The position numbers were made by a program, and so were the translations under genes. 64,000 nucleotides of DNA from Streptomyces soli. GTDB lineage: Bacteria > Actinomycetota > Actinomycetes > Streptomycetales > Streptomycetaceae. Below, piece by piece: positions 17,191 to 25,711 of this stretch (the first letter of the stretch is position 1; every line of letters starts with the position of its first letter). The stretch lies in NCBI RefSeq assembly GCF_003999195.1, contig NZ_RJVR01000323.1, positions 62,001-126,000 of the forward strand, in the 5' to 3' direction. The notes under the pieces were generated by a model. It was given only the letters and a program-made list of their open reading frames with translations. It did no database searches and was not told where the DNA came from.

Positions 17191-18228
17191 ATGACCCAGG
17201 CGTACCATCCGGACGTTTCCACCGACGGCGGCCCCGGGTCGCGCGGCACGGCGGACGCGTCCCGGCGCGGAGGACCCGGTGGGCGGTTCGGCTGGCGCAG
17301 AGAGGGCATGTGGCGACGCGGCATCGTCACCGCCGCCTGCGCCGTGGTGCTGGCGCTGCTGCTGATCCTCCACTCGAATGTACCCAACCGCATCGGCAAT
17401 CTGGGCAGCCTCCTCGAGACCTTCCTGCCCTGGCTGGGCTTGGCGATCCCGGTGCTGCTGGTCATCGGCCTGCTGCGCCGCTCGGCGATTGCGCTCATCG
17501 CCGTACTGCTGCCGCTCACGGTGTGGTTCAACCTCTTCGGTGGCCTGATCAGCGACAAGTCGGCGGCCGGCGGCAATCTGACCGTCCTGACGCACAACGT
17601 CAACGCGGAGAATCCGGACCCGGCGGCGACCGCCAAAGACGTCATTTCGGGCGGCGCCGACGTCGTCGCGCTGGAGGAGCTTCCGGACAATCAGGTCTCC
17701 ACGTATGTCGCGCAGCTGAAGAGCGCATACCCCTATCACGCCGTCAAGGGCACGGTCGGGCTGTGGAGCAAGTACCCCATCAGCGGCGTCAGGGCCGTGG
17801 ACCTCCGGCTCGGCTGGACCCGCGCCATGCGCGCCGCCGTCGCCACGCCGCACGGGAGCGTCGCGGTCTACGTAGCCCATCTGCCGTCGGTACGGGTCAA
17901 TTTCAGCCTCGGCTTCACCGCGAACGGGCGGGACCGCAGCGCCGACGCGCTCGGCTTGGCCATCGCGCAGGAGAAGCTGCCCGGCGTCATCCTGCTCGGC
18001 GACCTCAACGGCACCATGAACGACCGGGCGCTCGCCTCCATCACCTCACAGATGCGGTCCACGCAGGGCGTTGCGGGCGACGGCTTCGGCTTCAGCTGGC
18101 CGGCGAACTTCCCGATGGCGCGCATCGACCAGATCATGGTCAAGGGCATCCAGCCGACCAAGTCGTGGGTGCTTCCGGCGACGGGGAGCGACCACCGGCC
18201 GGTCGCGGCGCGGGTACAGATCGGTTAG
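17191..18228 (+). CDS. Endonuclease/exonuclease/phosphatase (EEP) family protein with N-terminal TM region
   Basis: A 345-residue protein. A Gly/Arg-rich cytoplasmic tail is followed by three hydrophobic helices (residues about 45-65, 73-92, 95-115). An EEP catalytic domain then carries THNVN, ALEELPDN (metal-binding Glu), VAHLPS, LLGDLNGT and GSDHRPVAA, the standard active-site motifs. The catalytic domain is predicted outside the membrane. Relatives hydrolyse phosphodiesters such as nucleic acids or phospholipids; the substrate here cannot be told. GTGAGGA lies about ten bases before the ATG. Confidence 0.85.
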   Translation: MTQAYHPDVSTDGGPGSRGTADASRRGGPGGRFGWRREGMWRRGIVTAACAVVLALLLILHSNVPNRIGNLGSLLETFLPWLGLAIPVLLVIGLLRRSAIALIAVLLPLTVWFNLFGGLISDKSAAGGNLTVLTHNVNAENPDPAATAKDVISGGADVVALEELPDNQVSTYVAQLKSAYPYHAVKGTVGLWSKYPISGVRAVDLRLGWTRAMRAAVATPHGSVAVYVAHLPSVRVNFSLGFTANGRDRSADALGLAIAQEKLPGVILLGDLNGTMNDRALASITSQMRSTQGVAGDGFGFSWPANFPMARIDQIMVKGIQPTKSWVLPATGSDHRPVAARVQIG

Positions 18229-18331
18229 CACGGTCGCAACCTGGCGTTTTCCGTGCGGGAAGATTTGTCTGAGAGACTTTGTTTGAAGGTTGAACATACT
18301 CTCGCCCCTCCGCACCGCTGGAAGGTCTCTC

Positions 18332-19543
18332 ATGCCCCTGGCCCTGCTGGCCCTGGCCATCTCGGCATTCGGCATCGGCACAACGGAGTTCGTGATGATG
18401 GGCCTGCTGCCCAACGTCGCCGACGATCTCCACACCTCGATCCCAACCGCCGGCTACCTCGTGTCCGCCTACGCCCTCGGCGTCGTCATCGGCGCCCCGC
18501 TGCTGGCCGCGCTCACGACCCGCATGCCGCGCAAGACCGTGCTGATCTCCCTCATGGGGCTCTTCACCGTTGGCAACGTCCTGTCCGCCCTCGCCCCCGG
18601 TTACGGCTGGCTCTTCGCCGGTCGCGTGCTGTCCGGGCTGCCGCACGGTGCCTTCTTCGGCGTCGGCGCGGTCGTCGCCGCCGGCATGGTCGAGCCCGCG
18701 CGGCGGGCCCGCGCGGTCTCCCTGATGATCGCCGGGCTCACCGTCGCCAACATCGTCGGCGTCCCCGTCGCCACCCTTATGGGCCAGCACCTTGGCTGGC
18801 GCGCGACCTTCCTCGCGGTCGGGGTCATCGGGCTCGCCGCCATCGCCAGCATCGCCCTGCTCGTGCCCCAGCTCCCGGCCGCGCCCGGCGCCGGGCTCCG
18901 TGGTGAGCTCGCCGCCTTCCGCAGCGCGCAGGTCTGGCTGGCCCTGGGCACGACGGTGTTCGGCTTCGCCGCGGTCTTCGCGGTCTACAGCTACATCACG
19001 CCGCTCCTCACGGACGTCGCCGGCTTCGGCGACAGCAGCGTCACGCTGGTGCTCGCGCTGTTCGGCGTCGGCGCGACGATAGGCAACCTGGTGGGTGGGC
19101 GCCTCGCCGACCGGGCCCTGCGGCCCTCGCTCATCGGCGGCCTCGGCGCGATGGCGATCGTCCTGGCGCTCTTCACGGTCACCGCACACGCGCAGTGGAG
19201 CGCGGCCCTTACGGTCGTCCTGCTCGGGATCGCCGCGTTCGCGGCCGGCTCCCCGATGATGGTCATGGTCATGGAGAAGGCCCGCCACGCGCCCAGCCTC
19301 GCCTCCTCCGCCAACCAGGCCGCCTTCAACCTCGCCAACGCCGGCGGTGCCTGGCTCGGCGGCCTCGTCATCGCCCACGGCTTCGGCTACACCGCCCCCG
19401 CCGTCCTCGGCTCCGCCCTCGCCCTCAGCGGCCTCGCCATCGCCACCACGGCGGCCCTCCTGGAGCGCCGTGCGCCGGAGGCGTCCCGCGTCATCGCCGG
19501 CGGCGCGGCTGCGTCGCCGGCGGCGCAGGCCGAGCGGGTCTAG
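18332..19543 (+). CDS. MFS exporter, DHA1 family (Cmx/AraJ-like)
   Basis: A 403-residue, 12-TM transporter starting MPLALLALAISAFGIGTTEFVMMGLLP, the characteristic amino terminus of chloramphenicol/arabinose-efflux type MFS proteins. LLAALTTRMPRKTVLI is the loop 2-3 motif and GLPHGAFFGVGAVVA the helix 5 region. GGAAGG lies six bases before the ATG at 18332; an upstream TTG at 18290 would add 14 residues and seems less likely. The 100 bases before it are locally AT-rich and probably hold the promoter. It converges on nadE. Confidence 0.88.
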   Translation: MPLALLALAISAFGIGTTEFVMMGLLPNVADDLHTSIPTAGYLVSAYALGVVIGAPLLAALTTRMPRKTVLISLMGLFTVGNVLSALAPGYGWLFAGRVLSGLPHGAFFGVGAVVAAGMVEPARRARAVSLMIAGLTVANIVGVPVATLMGQHLGWRATFLAVGVIGLAAIASIALLVPQLPAAPGAGLRGELAAFRSAQVWLALGTTVFGFAAVFAVYSYITPLLTDVAGFGDSSVTLVLALFGVGATIGNLVGGRLADRALRPSLIGGLGAMAIVLALFTVTAHAQWSAALTVVLLGIAAFAAGSPMMVMVMEKARHAPSLASSANQAAFNLANAGGAWLGGLVIAHGFGYTAPAVLGSALALSGLAIATTAALLERRAPEASRVIAGGAAASPAAQAERV

Positions 19544-19733
19544 CCCTCCCCTTGCACCCTCCCGGGTTGGGGGTAGGCCGGCCTCCCCCCGCTAGATCCG
19601 TACTTCGCGGGTGGCTGATTCAGGCGAACCGGGCGGCTCCCGGAAGCTGCGGCGCGATCGGATTCGATCGACATTCATGCTTCCTCACGCCGACTCGATA
19701 CACGCCGATCACCCGACCCGTCACACACTGGGA

Positions 19734-19776
19734 GGGGGTCCTCCCCACCCAGCCGCCAGGCTGGGGGAGGACCCCC
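19734..19776. terminator. Long GC-rich hairpin of the dispersed element (copy B)
   Basis: A 13-bp perfect outer stem (19734-19746 with 19764-19776) encloses an inner CCAGCC/GGCTGG stem with a GCCA loop. The core resembles the hairpins at 8170, 39800-39920 and inside the pullulanase gene. It lies in the roughly 285-base gap between the convergent MFS and nadE genes, so it may act as a bidirectional terminator. I see no gene in the rest of the gap. Confidence 0.7.
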
Positions 19777-19828
19777 AGCGGAACGCTCTCCCACAACCCG
19801 GTGGAACCGGTGAAAGCGAAGCGCAGCG

Positions 19829-21583
19829 CTACGCGTGCTCGCGCCAGCGGTTGGTGATGGGGAGGCGGCGGTCCTTGCCGAAGCCCTTGGCGGAGATCTT
19901 GGTGCCCGGAGGGTATTGGCGCCGCTTGTACTCCGCGGTGTCCACCATCCGCAGGGTGCGGGCGACGAGCTCGGCGTCGAAGCCTGCGGCGACGATGGCG
20001 TCGCGGCCCTGGTCCTGGTCGACGTAGAGCGCGAGGACGCGGTCGAGGATGTCGTAGTCGGGCAGGGAGTCGGTGTCGACCTGGCCGGGGCGGAGCTCGG
20101 CGCTGGGCGGCTTGGCGATGGAGTTCTCGGGGATGGGCGGGGTCTGGCCGCGCTCCTCCGCGGCGGCGTTGCGCCAGCGCGCCAGGCGGAAGATCAAGGT
20201 CTTGTAGACGTCCTTGATCGGCCCGTACGCGCCCACCGAGTCGCCGTACAGCGTCGAGTAGCCCACCGCCAGCTCGCTCTTGTTGCCCGGTGCGAGCACG
20301 ATGTGGCCCTCCTGGTTGGAGATGGCCATCAGGGTCGTGCCGCGCAGCCGGGACTGCAGGTTCTCCTCGGCCAGCCCGGTCAGGTGCAGTGCGCCCATGT
20401 ACGCGTCGAACATGGGCCCGATCGATACGGTCCGGAAGTTGAGCCCGGTGCGCCGGGCCAGCTCGGCGGCGTCGCCCTTGGAATGCTCGGAGGAGTATCG
20501 GGAGGGCATCGACACGCCGTACACGTTCGCTGCGCCGACCGCGTCGCAGGCGATGGCGGCGACCAGCGCGGAATCGATTCCGCCCGAGAGCCCGATGAGC
20601 ACCGACCGGAAGCCGTTCTTGGCGACGTAGGCCCGCAGACCCACCACCAGCGCGGTGTAGACCTCCTCGTCGTCGGCGAGGCGGGGCGCGTGACCGCCGC
20701 GCACTTCCACCTCGTAGGGCGGCAGAGACTCGGCCGACAGCACGACGTGCTCGATCTCCAGGCCGTCCTCGGCGACACCGCTCGGCGGCTCGGCAGCGGC
20801 AGTCGGCAGGTCGAGGTCGACAAGGACGCAGCCCTCCTCGAACTGCGGGGCGCGGGCGATGACTTCGCCGTCCTCGGAGACGACGATGGAGTCACCGTCG
20901 AAGACCAGCTCGTCCTGACCGCCCATCATGGCGACGTACGCGAGGCTGCAGCCGGCCTCCTGGGCGCGCTTGCGCACCAGCTCGAGGCGGGTGTCGTCCT
21001 TGGCGACCTCGTACGGAGAGGCGTTGATGGACAGCAGCAGCCCGGCCCCGGCGGTACGGGTGGCCGGCACGCGTCCGCCGTCCTGCCAGAGGTCCTCGCA
21101 GATCGCCAGGGCGACGTCGACACCCCGGACCCGCACCACCGGGAGGGTGTCGCCGGGCACGAAGTAGCGGAACTCGTCGAAGACCCCGTAGTTGGGCAGG
21201 TGGTGCTTGGCGAAGCGCAGCACCACGCGCCCGCCGTGCAGGACGGCCCCCGCGTTGCGCGGCGAACCGGCCGGCTGGCCGTAGCGGGGCTGGGCCTTCT
21301 CGCTGCGGTCGAGGTAGCCGACGACCACCGGCAGCTCGCCGAAGCCCTCGGCCGCCAGACGGGCGGCGAGCGCGTCCAGGGCGGCGCGGCTGGCCTCGAC
21401 GAAGGATGACCGCAGGGCGAGGTCCTCGACGGGATAGCCGGTCAGCGCCATCTCGGGGAAGGCCACCAGGTGGGCCCCCTGCTCGGCGGCGTGCCGGGTC
21501 CAGCGCACGATAGACTCGGCGTTCCCGGCGATGTCGCCGACGGTGGAATCGATCTGATTCAGGGCGAGGCGAAGTTGAGGCAC
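19829..21583 (-). CDS. nadE: Glutamine-hydrolysing NAD+ synthase
   Basis: A 584-residue two-domain enzyme that converts nicotinate adenine dinucleotide to NAD+. Residues 1-270 are a nitrilase-type glutaminase with Glu in VAFPEMALTGYP, Lys in RFAKHHLPNYGVFDE and Cys in ALAICEDLWQDGG. The synthetase domain carries the PP-loop GLSGGIDSALVAAIA near residue 330 and APGNKSELAVGYSTLYGD. The length matches actinobacterial NadE. The start is a GTG (VPQLRLALNQ). It lies 17 bases downstream of the multicopper oxidase gene and may be co-transcribed with it. Confidence 0.96.
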   Translation of the reverse strand: MPQLRLALNQIDSTVGDIAGNAESIVRWTRHAAEQGAHLVAFPEMALTGYPVEDLALRSSFVEASRAALDALAARLAAEGFGELPVVVGYLDRSEKAQPRYGQPAGSPRNAGAVLHGGRVVLRFAKHHLPNYGVFDEFRYFVPGDTLPVVRVRGVDVALAICEDLWQDGGRVPATRTAGAGLLLSINASPYEVAKDDTRLELVRKRAQEAGCSLAYVAMMGGQDELVFDGDSIVVSEDGEVIARAPQFEEGCVLVDLDLPTAAAEPPSGVAEDGLEIEHVVLSAESLPPYEVEVRGGHAPRLADDEEVYTALVVGLRAYVAKNGFRSVLIGLSGGIDSALVAAIACDAVGAANVYGVSMPSRYSSEHSKGDAAELARRTGLNFRTVSIGPMFDAYMGALHLTGLAEENLQSRLRGTTLMAISNQEGHIVLAPGNKSELAVGYSTLYGDSVGAYGPIKDVYKTLIFRLARWRNAAAEERGQTPPIPENSIAKPPSAELRPGQVDTDSLPDYDILDRVLALYVDQDQGRDAIVAAGFDAELVARTLRMVDTAEYKRRQYPPGTKISAKGFGKDRRLPITNRWREHA

Positions 21584-21600
21584 GACGCCCAGTGTAATCG

Positions 21601-23115
21601 TCAGTCCGACGCATAGCCCAGCACCGTCATCATGCCCCCCTCCGAGTGGTAGATGTTGTGGCAGTGCAGCATCCACAGCCCCGGATTGTCGGCGTCCAGG
21701 TCCACCGTCAGTTTCCGCCCGGGCAGGATGATCGCGGTGTCCTTCCGGGCCCCTCCGCCGGGCTGCGAGAAGGTGTGCCCGTGCAGATGCACCGGGTGCC
21801 ACATCCCGGTGTGGTTGGCGAACTCGAGCCGTACCCGCTCGCCCTTCCGCACCGCGTGCGGGGTGCTGTGGTGGTGGTCGTACGGCTGCCGGTCGAAGGC
21901 CCAGTCGTGCTGCCGCATGCTGCCGGTCAGCGTCAGCCGGATCGTACGGTCCGGGGCGCGGTCCGCCGGCCGCACGCTGTCGGCCGCCCGCATCAGATCC
22001 GCCGTGACCAGCGCCCCGTCCAGCTCCGCCGGGCGGGTGCCGGCCGCCGGTGCCGCGCCCATCGGCGAGGTGCGCAGCACGGCCAGCGCGGTCGGGCCCT
22101 TGCCCTCGGCCAGGGCGGTCAGCGGGAAGACGCCGTCGCCGGCGGTGACCAGGACGTCGTAGCGCTCGCCCATGCCGAGCAGCAGCGCGTCGGTTTCGGC
22201 CGGCTGCACGGGCTCGCCGTCGGTGTGCGTCACCGTCATGCGGTGGCCGCCGAGCGCGACCCGGAAGGCCGTGTCGCCGCCCGCGTTGATGAAGCGGATC
22301 CGGATCCGGTCGCCGGGCTTCGCCGTGAAGACCGAAGGGTCGTCCGCCGTACGGCCGTTGACCAGGTACAGCGGGTAGTCCACATGCCCCGGCTCGCCAC
22401 GGCCGAGCAGGACGCTTCGCGGCCTCTGCCCCAGCATCCTGCTCGGGTGGGTGGCCGGGCCGCCCATCAGCTCGGCCATGACCGCGTCCGGGGTGCTGCC
22501 GTCCACCCCGTCGAGCCAGTCGTCGAGCACGACCGTCCACTCCCTGTCGTACGACAGCGGCTCCCTCGGGTCCTCCACGATGAGCGGCGCGTACAGCCCC
22601 CGGTCCACCTGTACCCCGGTGTGCGGATGGAACCAGTACGTCCCCGGCCGGTCCACGGCGAAGCGGTACGCGAACTCGCCGCCCGGCGCGATCGGCGCCT
22701 GGGTCAGGTCCGGCACGCCGTCCATGTCGTTGCGCAGGGCCAGGCCGTGCCAGTGGGCGGAGGTCGTGTCGGGCAGATGGTTGACCACGCTGGCGGCGAG
22801 AGTGTCGCCGGCAGTCAGCCGGATCTCGGTGCCGGGCAGCTCGCCCCCATACGTCCAGGTCCGTACGCTCCGGCCGCCGCCGAGCTCCACCGGTCCCTCC
22901 ACCGCCGTCAGCCGCACCTCCCGGACGGTGCCGTTCGTCGTCCGCAGGCGCTCCACGGCCGCGACCTCGGGCCCGTTCGGGCTGACGAAGCGGCCGGGGG
23001 AGTCCCCGGGGTCCGGCGCCGCGTTGTCGCTGCGGTTCTGGGCGGTGCGGGTACAGGCGGCCAGTGCGGCTGCCCCGGTGAGGGCGAGCGTGGCTCGCCG
23101 GGTGTGCATGGCCAT
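21601..23115 (-). CDS. Multicopper oxidase (secreted, lipoprotein-like signal)
   Basis: A 504-residue laccase-like oxidase. The amino terminus MHTRRATLALTGAAALAAC is a signal peptide, and LAAC could be a lipobox. All four copper-binding motifs are present: HWHG near residue 122, WFHPHTG near 162, HPVHLHGHTF near 433 and HCHNIYHSEGGM near 485, where Met suits the type 1 site. It should couple oxidation of copper or phenolic substrates to oxygen reduction outside the membrane. No copper regulator is adjacent. It diverges from glnA2. Confidence 0.92.
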   Translation of the reverse strand: MAMHTRRATLALTGAAALAACTRTAQNRSDNAAPDPGDSPGRFVSPNGPEVAAVERLRTTNGTVREVRLTAVEGPVELGGGRSVRTWTYGGELPGTEIRLTAGDTLAASVVNHLPDTTSAHWHGLALRNDMDGVPDLTQAPIAPGGEFAYRFAVDRPGTYWFHPHTGVQVDRGLYAPLIVEDPREPLSYDREWTVVLDDWLDGVDGSTPDAVMAELMGGPATHPSRMLGQRPRSVLLGRGEPGHVDYPLYLVNGRTADDPSVFTAKPGDRIRIRFINAGGDTAFRVALGGHRMTVTHTDGEPVQPAETDALLLGMGERYDVLVTAGDGVFPLTALAEGKGPTALAVLRTSPMGAAPAAGTRPAELDGALVTADLMRAADSVRPADRAPDRTIRLTLTGSMRQHDWAFDRQPYDHHHSTPHAVRKGERVRLEFANHTGMWHPVHLHGHTFSQPGGGARKDTAIILPGRKLTVDLDADNPGLWMLHCHNIYHSEGGMMTVLGYASD

Positions 23116-23305
23116 GGGGACAGCTCACAGCCGCAGCCCGACGAACGCACCGCACGTTGCGCCGGACCGGGCCCGATTCACCGGAACGGCCCACATCCTG
23201 CCCGTGACCATGGGTCGCCGTCGGCCTCGCGCCTCAGGTCGAAGCGCCTGGAGATCGTCCGCGCACCTTCTGGCCATCTGGTGACCCGTCTGGCGGAGTG
23301 GGTGC

Positions 23306-23321
23306 GTAATGTGGAGGAAAC
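23306..23321 (+). promoter_or_regulatory. Candidate GlnR-box half upstream of glnA2
   Basis: GTAAT-N6-GAAAC at 23306-23321 closely fits the Streptomyces GlnR half-box gTnAc-N6-GaAAc. It lies about 90 bases before the glnA2 start, in the divergent region shared with the multicopper oxidase gene. A second half-box is not obvious next to it, so regulation by GlnR is only suggested. Confidence 0.4.
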
Positions 23322-23410
23322 CACAAGGGGCGATACTGGCATGCCCCACTGAATGCCGCCGAATGCCCTGGCTGTGGTGCACAGGCCGTATGACCTGCAA
23401 GGATGTAGCT

Positions 23411-24772
23411 ATGGACAAGCAGCAGGAGTTCGTTCTTCGTACGCTGGAGGAGCGGGACATCCGCTTCGTGCGGCTGTGGTTCACCGACGTGCTCGGCTAT
23501 CTGAAGTCGGTGGCCGTGGCGCCCGCGGAGCTGGAGCAGGCGTTCGACGAGGGGATCGGTTTCGACGGGTCGGCGATCGAGGGCTTCGCGCGCGTCTACG
23601 AGTCGGACATGATCGCGAAGCCGGATCCGAGCACCTTCCAGATCCTGCCCTGGCGCGCCGAGGCCCCCGGCACCGCGCGGATGTTCTGCGACATCCTCAT
23701 GCCGGACGGCTCCCCGTCCTTCGCGGACCCGCGCTATGTGCTCAAGCGCGCGCTGGCGAAGACCTCCGACCTCGGCTTCACCTTCTACACCCACCCCGAG
23801 ATCGAGTTCTTCCTGCTCAAGGACAAGCCGACGGACGGCACGCGCCCCACGCCCGCCGACACCTCCGGCTACTTCGACCACACCCCGCACAACATCGGGC
23901 AGGACTTCCGCCGGCAGGCCATCACCATGCTGGAGTCGATGGGCATCTCGGTGGAGTTCTCCCACCACGAGGGCGCCCCCGGCCAGCAGGAGATCGACCT
24001 GCGGTACGCGGACGCGCTGTCCACCGCCGACAACATCATGACCTTCCGCCTGGTCATGAAGCAGGTCGCGCTGGAGCAGGGCGTGGAGGCCACCTTCATG
24101 CCCAAGCCGTTCAGCGATCACCCCGGCTCCGGCATGCACACGCACCTCTCGCTCTTCGAGGGCGACCGCAACGCCTTCTACGAGTCCGGCTCGGAGTTCC
24201 AGCTCAGCAAGGTCGGCCGTTCCTTCATCGCGGGCCTGCTCAAGCACGCCGGCGAGATCTCGGCCGTCACCAACCAGTGGGTCAACTCGTACAAGCGCAT
24301 CTGGGGCGGCTCCCAGCGCACCGCCGGCGCCGGCGGCGAGGCCCCCTCCTACATCTGCTGGGGCCACAACAACCGCTCCGCCCTCGTCCGCGTCCCCATG
24401 TACAAGCCCGGTAAGACCGGCTCCACCCGCGTCGAGGTCCGCTCCATCGACACCGGCGCCAACCCCTACCTGGCCTACGCCGTCCTGGTCGCCGCCGGCC
24501 TCAAGGGCATCGAGGAGGGCTACGAGCTCCCCCCGGGCGCCGACGACGACGTCTGGGCGCTCACCGACGCGGAGCGCCGCGCGCTCGGCATCGAGCCGCT
24601 GCCGCAGAACCTCGGCGAGGCCATCACTTTGATGGAGCGTAGCGAGCTGGTCGCGGAGACGCTCGGCGAGCACGTCTTCGACTTCTTCCTCCGCAACAAG
24701 AAGCAGGAGTGGGAGGAGTACCGCTCCGAGGTCACCGCCTTCGAGCTGCGGAAGAACCTCCCCGTTCTGTAG
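23411..24772 (+). CDS. glnA2: Glutamine synthetase type I-like protein (GlnA2, probable gamma-glutamylpolyamine synthetase)
   Basis: A 453-residue GS-I family protein. Family motifs include GFDGSAIEGF near residue 55, EIEFFLL, HHEGAPGQQEIDL, MPKPF and GSGMHTHLSL. The segment before GSGMH reads FSDHP where classical GlnA has an Asn that binds glutamate, and it is shorter than the 469-residue primary GlnA. Both fit the GlnA2 type, shown in S. coelicolor to glutamylate polyamines rather than ammonia. A Tyr in EGYELPP sits where GlnA is adenylylated. AAGGA lies eight bases before the ATG. The true assimilatory GlnA is not in this window. Confidence 0.85.
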   Translation: MDKQQEFVLRTLEERDIRFVRLWFTDVLGYLKSVAVAPAELEQAFDEGIGFDGSAIEGFARVYESDMIAKPDPSTFQILPWRAEAPGTARMFCDILMPDGSPSFADPRYVLKRALAKTSDLGFTFYTHPEIEFFLLKDKPTDGTRPTPADTSGYFDHTPHNIGQDFRRQAITMLESMGISVEFSHHEGAPGQQEIDLRYADALSTADNIMTFRLVMKQVALEQGVEATFMPKPFSDHPGSGMHTHLSLFEGDRNAFYESGSEFQLSKVGRSFIAGLLKHAGEISAVTNQWVNSYKRIWGGSQRTAGAGGEAPSYICWGHNNRSALVRVPMYKPGKTGSTRVEVRSIDTGANPYLAYAVLVAAGLKGIEEGYELPPGADDDVWALTDAERRALGIEPLPQNLGEAITLMERSELVAETLGEHVFDFFLRNKKQEWEEYRSEVTAFELRKNLPVL

Positions 24773-24794
24773 AAGTCAAGACCCGGTGATCGCC

Positions 24795-24823
24795 GGACGG
24801 GTGCGTTGAGCGTGGCTGTCCGG
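24795..24823. repeat. 29-bp imperfect palindrome, copy 1
   Basis: A 29-base unit beginning GGACGGG, with GCGTTGAGCG in the middle and ending CTGTCCGG; a second copy at 25230-25258 differs at three positions. The outer 8 bp (CGCCGGAC/GTCCGGCG, 24791-24825) pair. It lies just after the glnA2 stop. The two copies bracket the small secreted protein gene. Confidence 0.7.
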
Positions 24824-24845
24824 CGAGTCGAACAACTCATGAAAC

Positions 24846-24875
24846 GGGCGCCGGGGCATTGCTGCCCCGGCGCCC
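24846..24875. terminator. Perfect 13-bp hairpin between glnA2 and the small secreted protein gene
   Basis: GGGCGCCGGGGCA (24846-24858), a TTGC loop and TGCCCCGGCGCCC (24863-24875) form a perfect 13-bp GC-rich hairpin. Positioned between two convergent genes, 73 bases after glnA2 and 13 bases after the secreted protein gene, it is a good bidirectional terminator. Confidence 0.85.
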
Positions 24876-24888
24876 GAGATCTGTCGGG

Positions 24889-25140
24889 TTATTTCTTGGT
24901 GCAGACCTTGTGCGGCTTGACCCAGACCTTCATGGTCTTGCCGTTCTTGCGGACTTTCTTGTAGTAGCCCTTGACGGTGTGGCACTTCTTCATGCTGGTG
25001 CCGTGAGGGCTCGTAGCGGCCACGCTGGTGCCTGCCGTCGGCGCCGCGAAGGCGGTAACCGTCGAGGCCATGACTGCTCCGCCGGCCAGCACTGCTGCGG
25101 CGGTACCGGTGGCAAGAGCGCGTGCGATTCGGCTTCCCAT
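24889..25140 (-). CDS. Small secreted basic protein
   Basis: An 83-residue protein with a signal peptide (RIARALATGTAAAVLAGGAVMASTVTAFA, cleavage near AFA-AP). The mature part is about 50 residues and ends in a strongly basic region with many Lys residues and two Cys (KKCHTVKGYYKKVRKNGK, then KPHKVCTKK). The ATG at 25140 is chosen because GGAAGG lies eight bases upstream. I do not recognise a family. The cationic, Cys-containing mature part could be a wall-binding or antimicrobial-like peptide, but nothing shows that directly. Confidence 0.7.
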   Translation of the reverse strand: MGSRIARALATGTAAAVLAGGAVMASTVTAFAAPTAGTSVAATSPHGTSMKKCHTVKGYYKKVRKNGKTMKVWVKPHKVCTKK

Positions 25141-25229
25141 TTCTCGCAACCTTCCCTGATCGGCATCCCCCTGTGCCATTCTGCATCGTCTCGTCCCACA
25201 CGCATCTCGAGCACCATTGGCACCACGGC

Positions 25230-25258
25230 GGACGGGCGCGTTGAGCGCGCCTGTCCGG
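25230..25258. repeat. 29-bp imperfect palindrome, copy 2
   Basis: This second copy of the unit at 24795-24823 differs in three of 29 bases and has a better internal palindrome (GGACGGGCGCG with CGCGCCTGTCC). It sits in the 142-base gap between the small secreted protein gene and the Mop-like gene, about 24 bases before the latter's start. Confidence 0.7.
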
Positions 25259-25282
25259 CTGTCGCGTGTTTACGGTGTGCCC

Positions 25283-25711
25283 ATGGGCCTGAGTATTCGC
25301 AACCAGATCGCCGGCACCGTCCTGTCCGTCGAGCCCGGCGAGGTGATGGCGGTGGTCAAGGTCGCCCTGGGGCGGGGGGAGTTGACGGCCGTGGTGACGA
25401 AGGAGGCCGTGAGGGAGCTGGGGATTGTGCCGGGTGGGGCGGTGACGGGGCTGGTGAAGGCGACCGAGGTGGCGGTGGCGACGGGGCCGGTGGAGGGGCT
25501 GAGCATCCGTAATCGGCTCGCCGGGACGGTGGTGGGGGTCGCGGCGGGCGAGGCCATGGCGACGGTGCGGATCGCGGTGGCGGATTCGGGGGTCGAGCTG
25601 ACCGCGGCGATCACCCGGGATGCCGTGGCGGATCTCGGGATCGGGGAGGGGGCGAGTGTCGTGGCGCTGATCAAGGCGACGGACGTCGCCTTGTCGACGC
25701 GACCGGTCTAG
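25283..25711 (+). CDS. Molybdopterin/molybdate-binding protein with two TOBE (Mop) domains
   Basis: A 142-residue protein made of two tandem copies of a 70-residue Mop domain: LSIRNQIAGTV to GLVKATEVAV and LSIRNRLAGTV to ALIKATDVAL. Such di-Mop proteins bind molybdate or tungstate oxyanions in the cytoplasm for storage or sensing. No molybdate transporter gene is next to it. No Shine-Dalgarno site is visible before the ATG, so the transcript may be leaderless. Its stop directly abuts the convergent pterin dehydratase stop. Confidence 0.88.
   Translation: MGLSIRNQIAGTVLSVEPGEVMAVVKVALGRGELTAVVTKEAVRELGIVPGGAVTGLVKATEVAVATGPVEGLSIRNRLAGTVVGVAAGEAMATVRIAVADSGVELTAAITRDAVADLGIGEGASVVALIKATDVALSTRPV

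Noticed and set aside
18265-18300. A defined promoter before the second MFS gene
   Set aside because: The stretch is locally AT-rich, but no -35 and -10 pair with acceptable spacing could be fixed, so only the gene is annotated.
19829-23194. A 1121-codon minus-strand frame spanning nadE and running back through the oxidase gene
   Set aside because: Only the part from the GTG at 21583 matches NAD synthase. The upstream part is out of frame with the multicopper oxidase and is Arg/Gly-rich shadow sequence.
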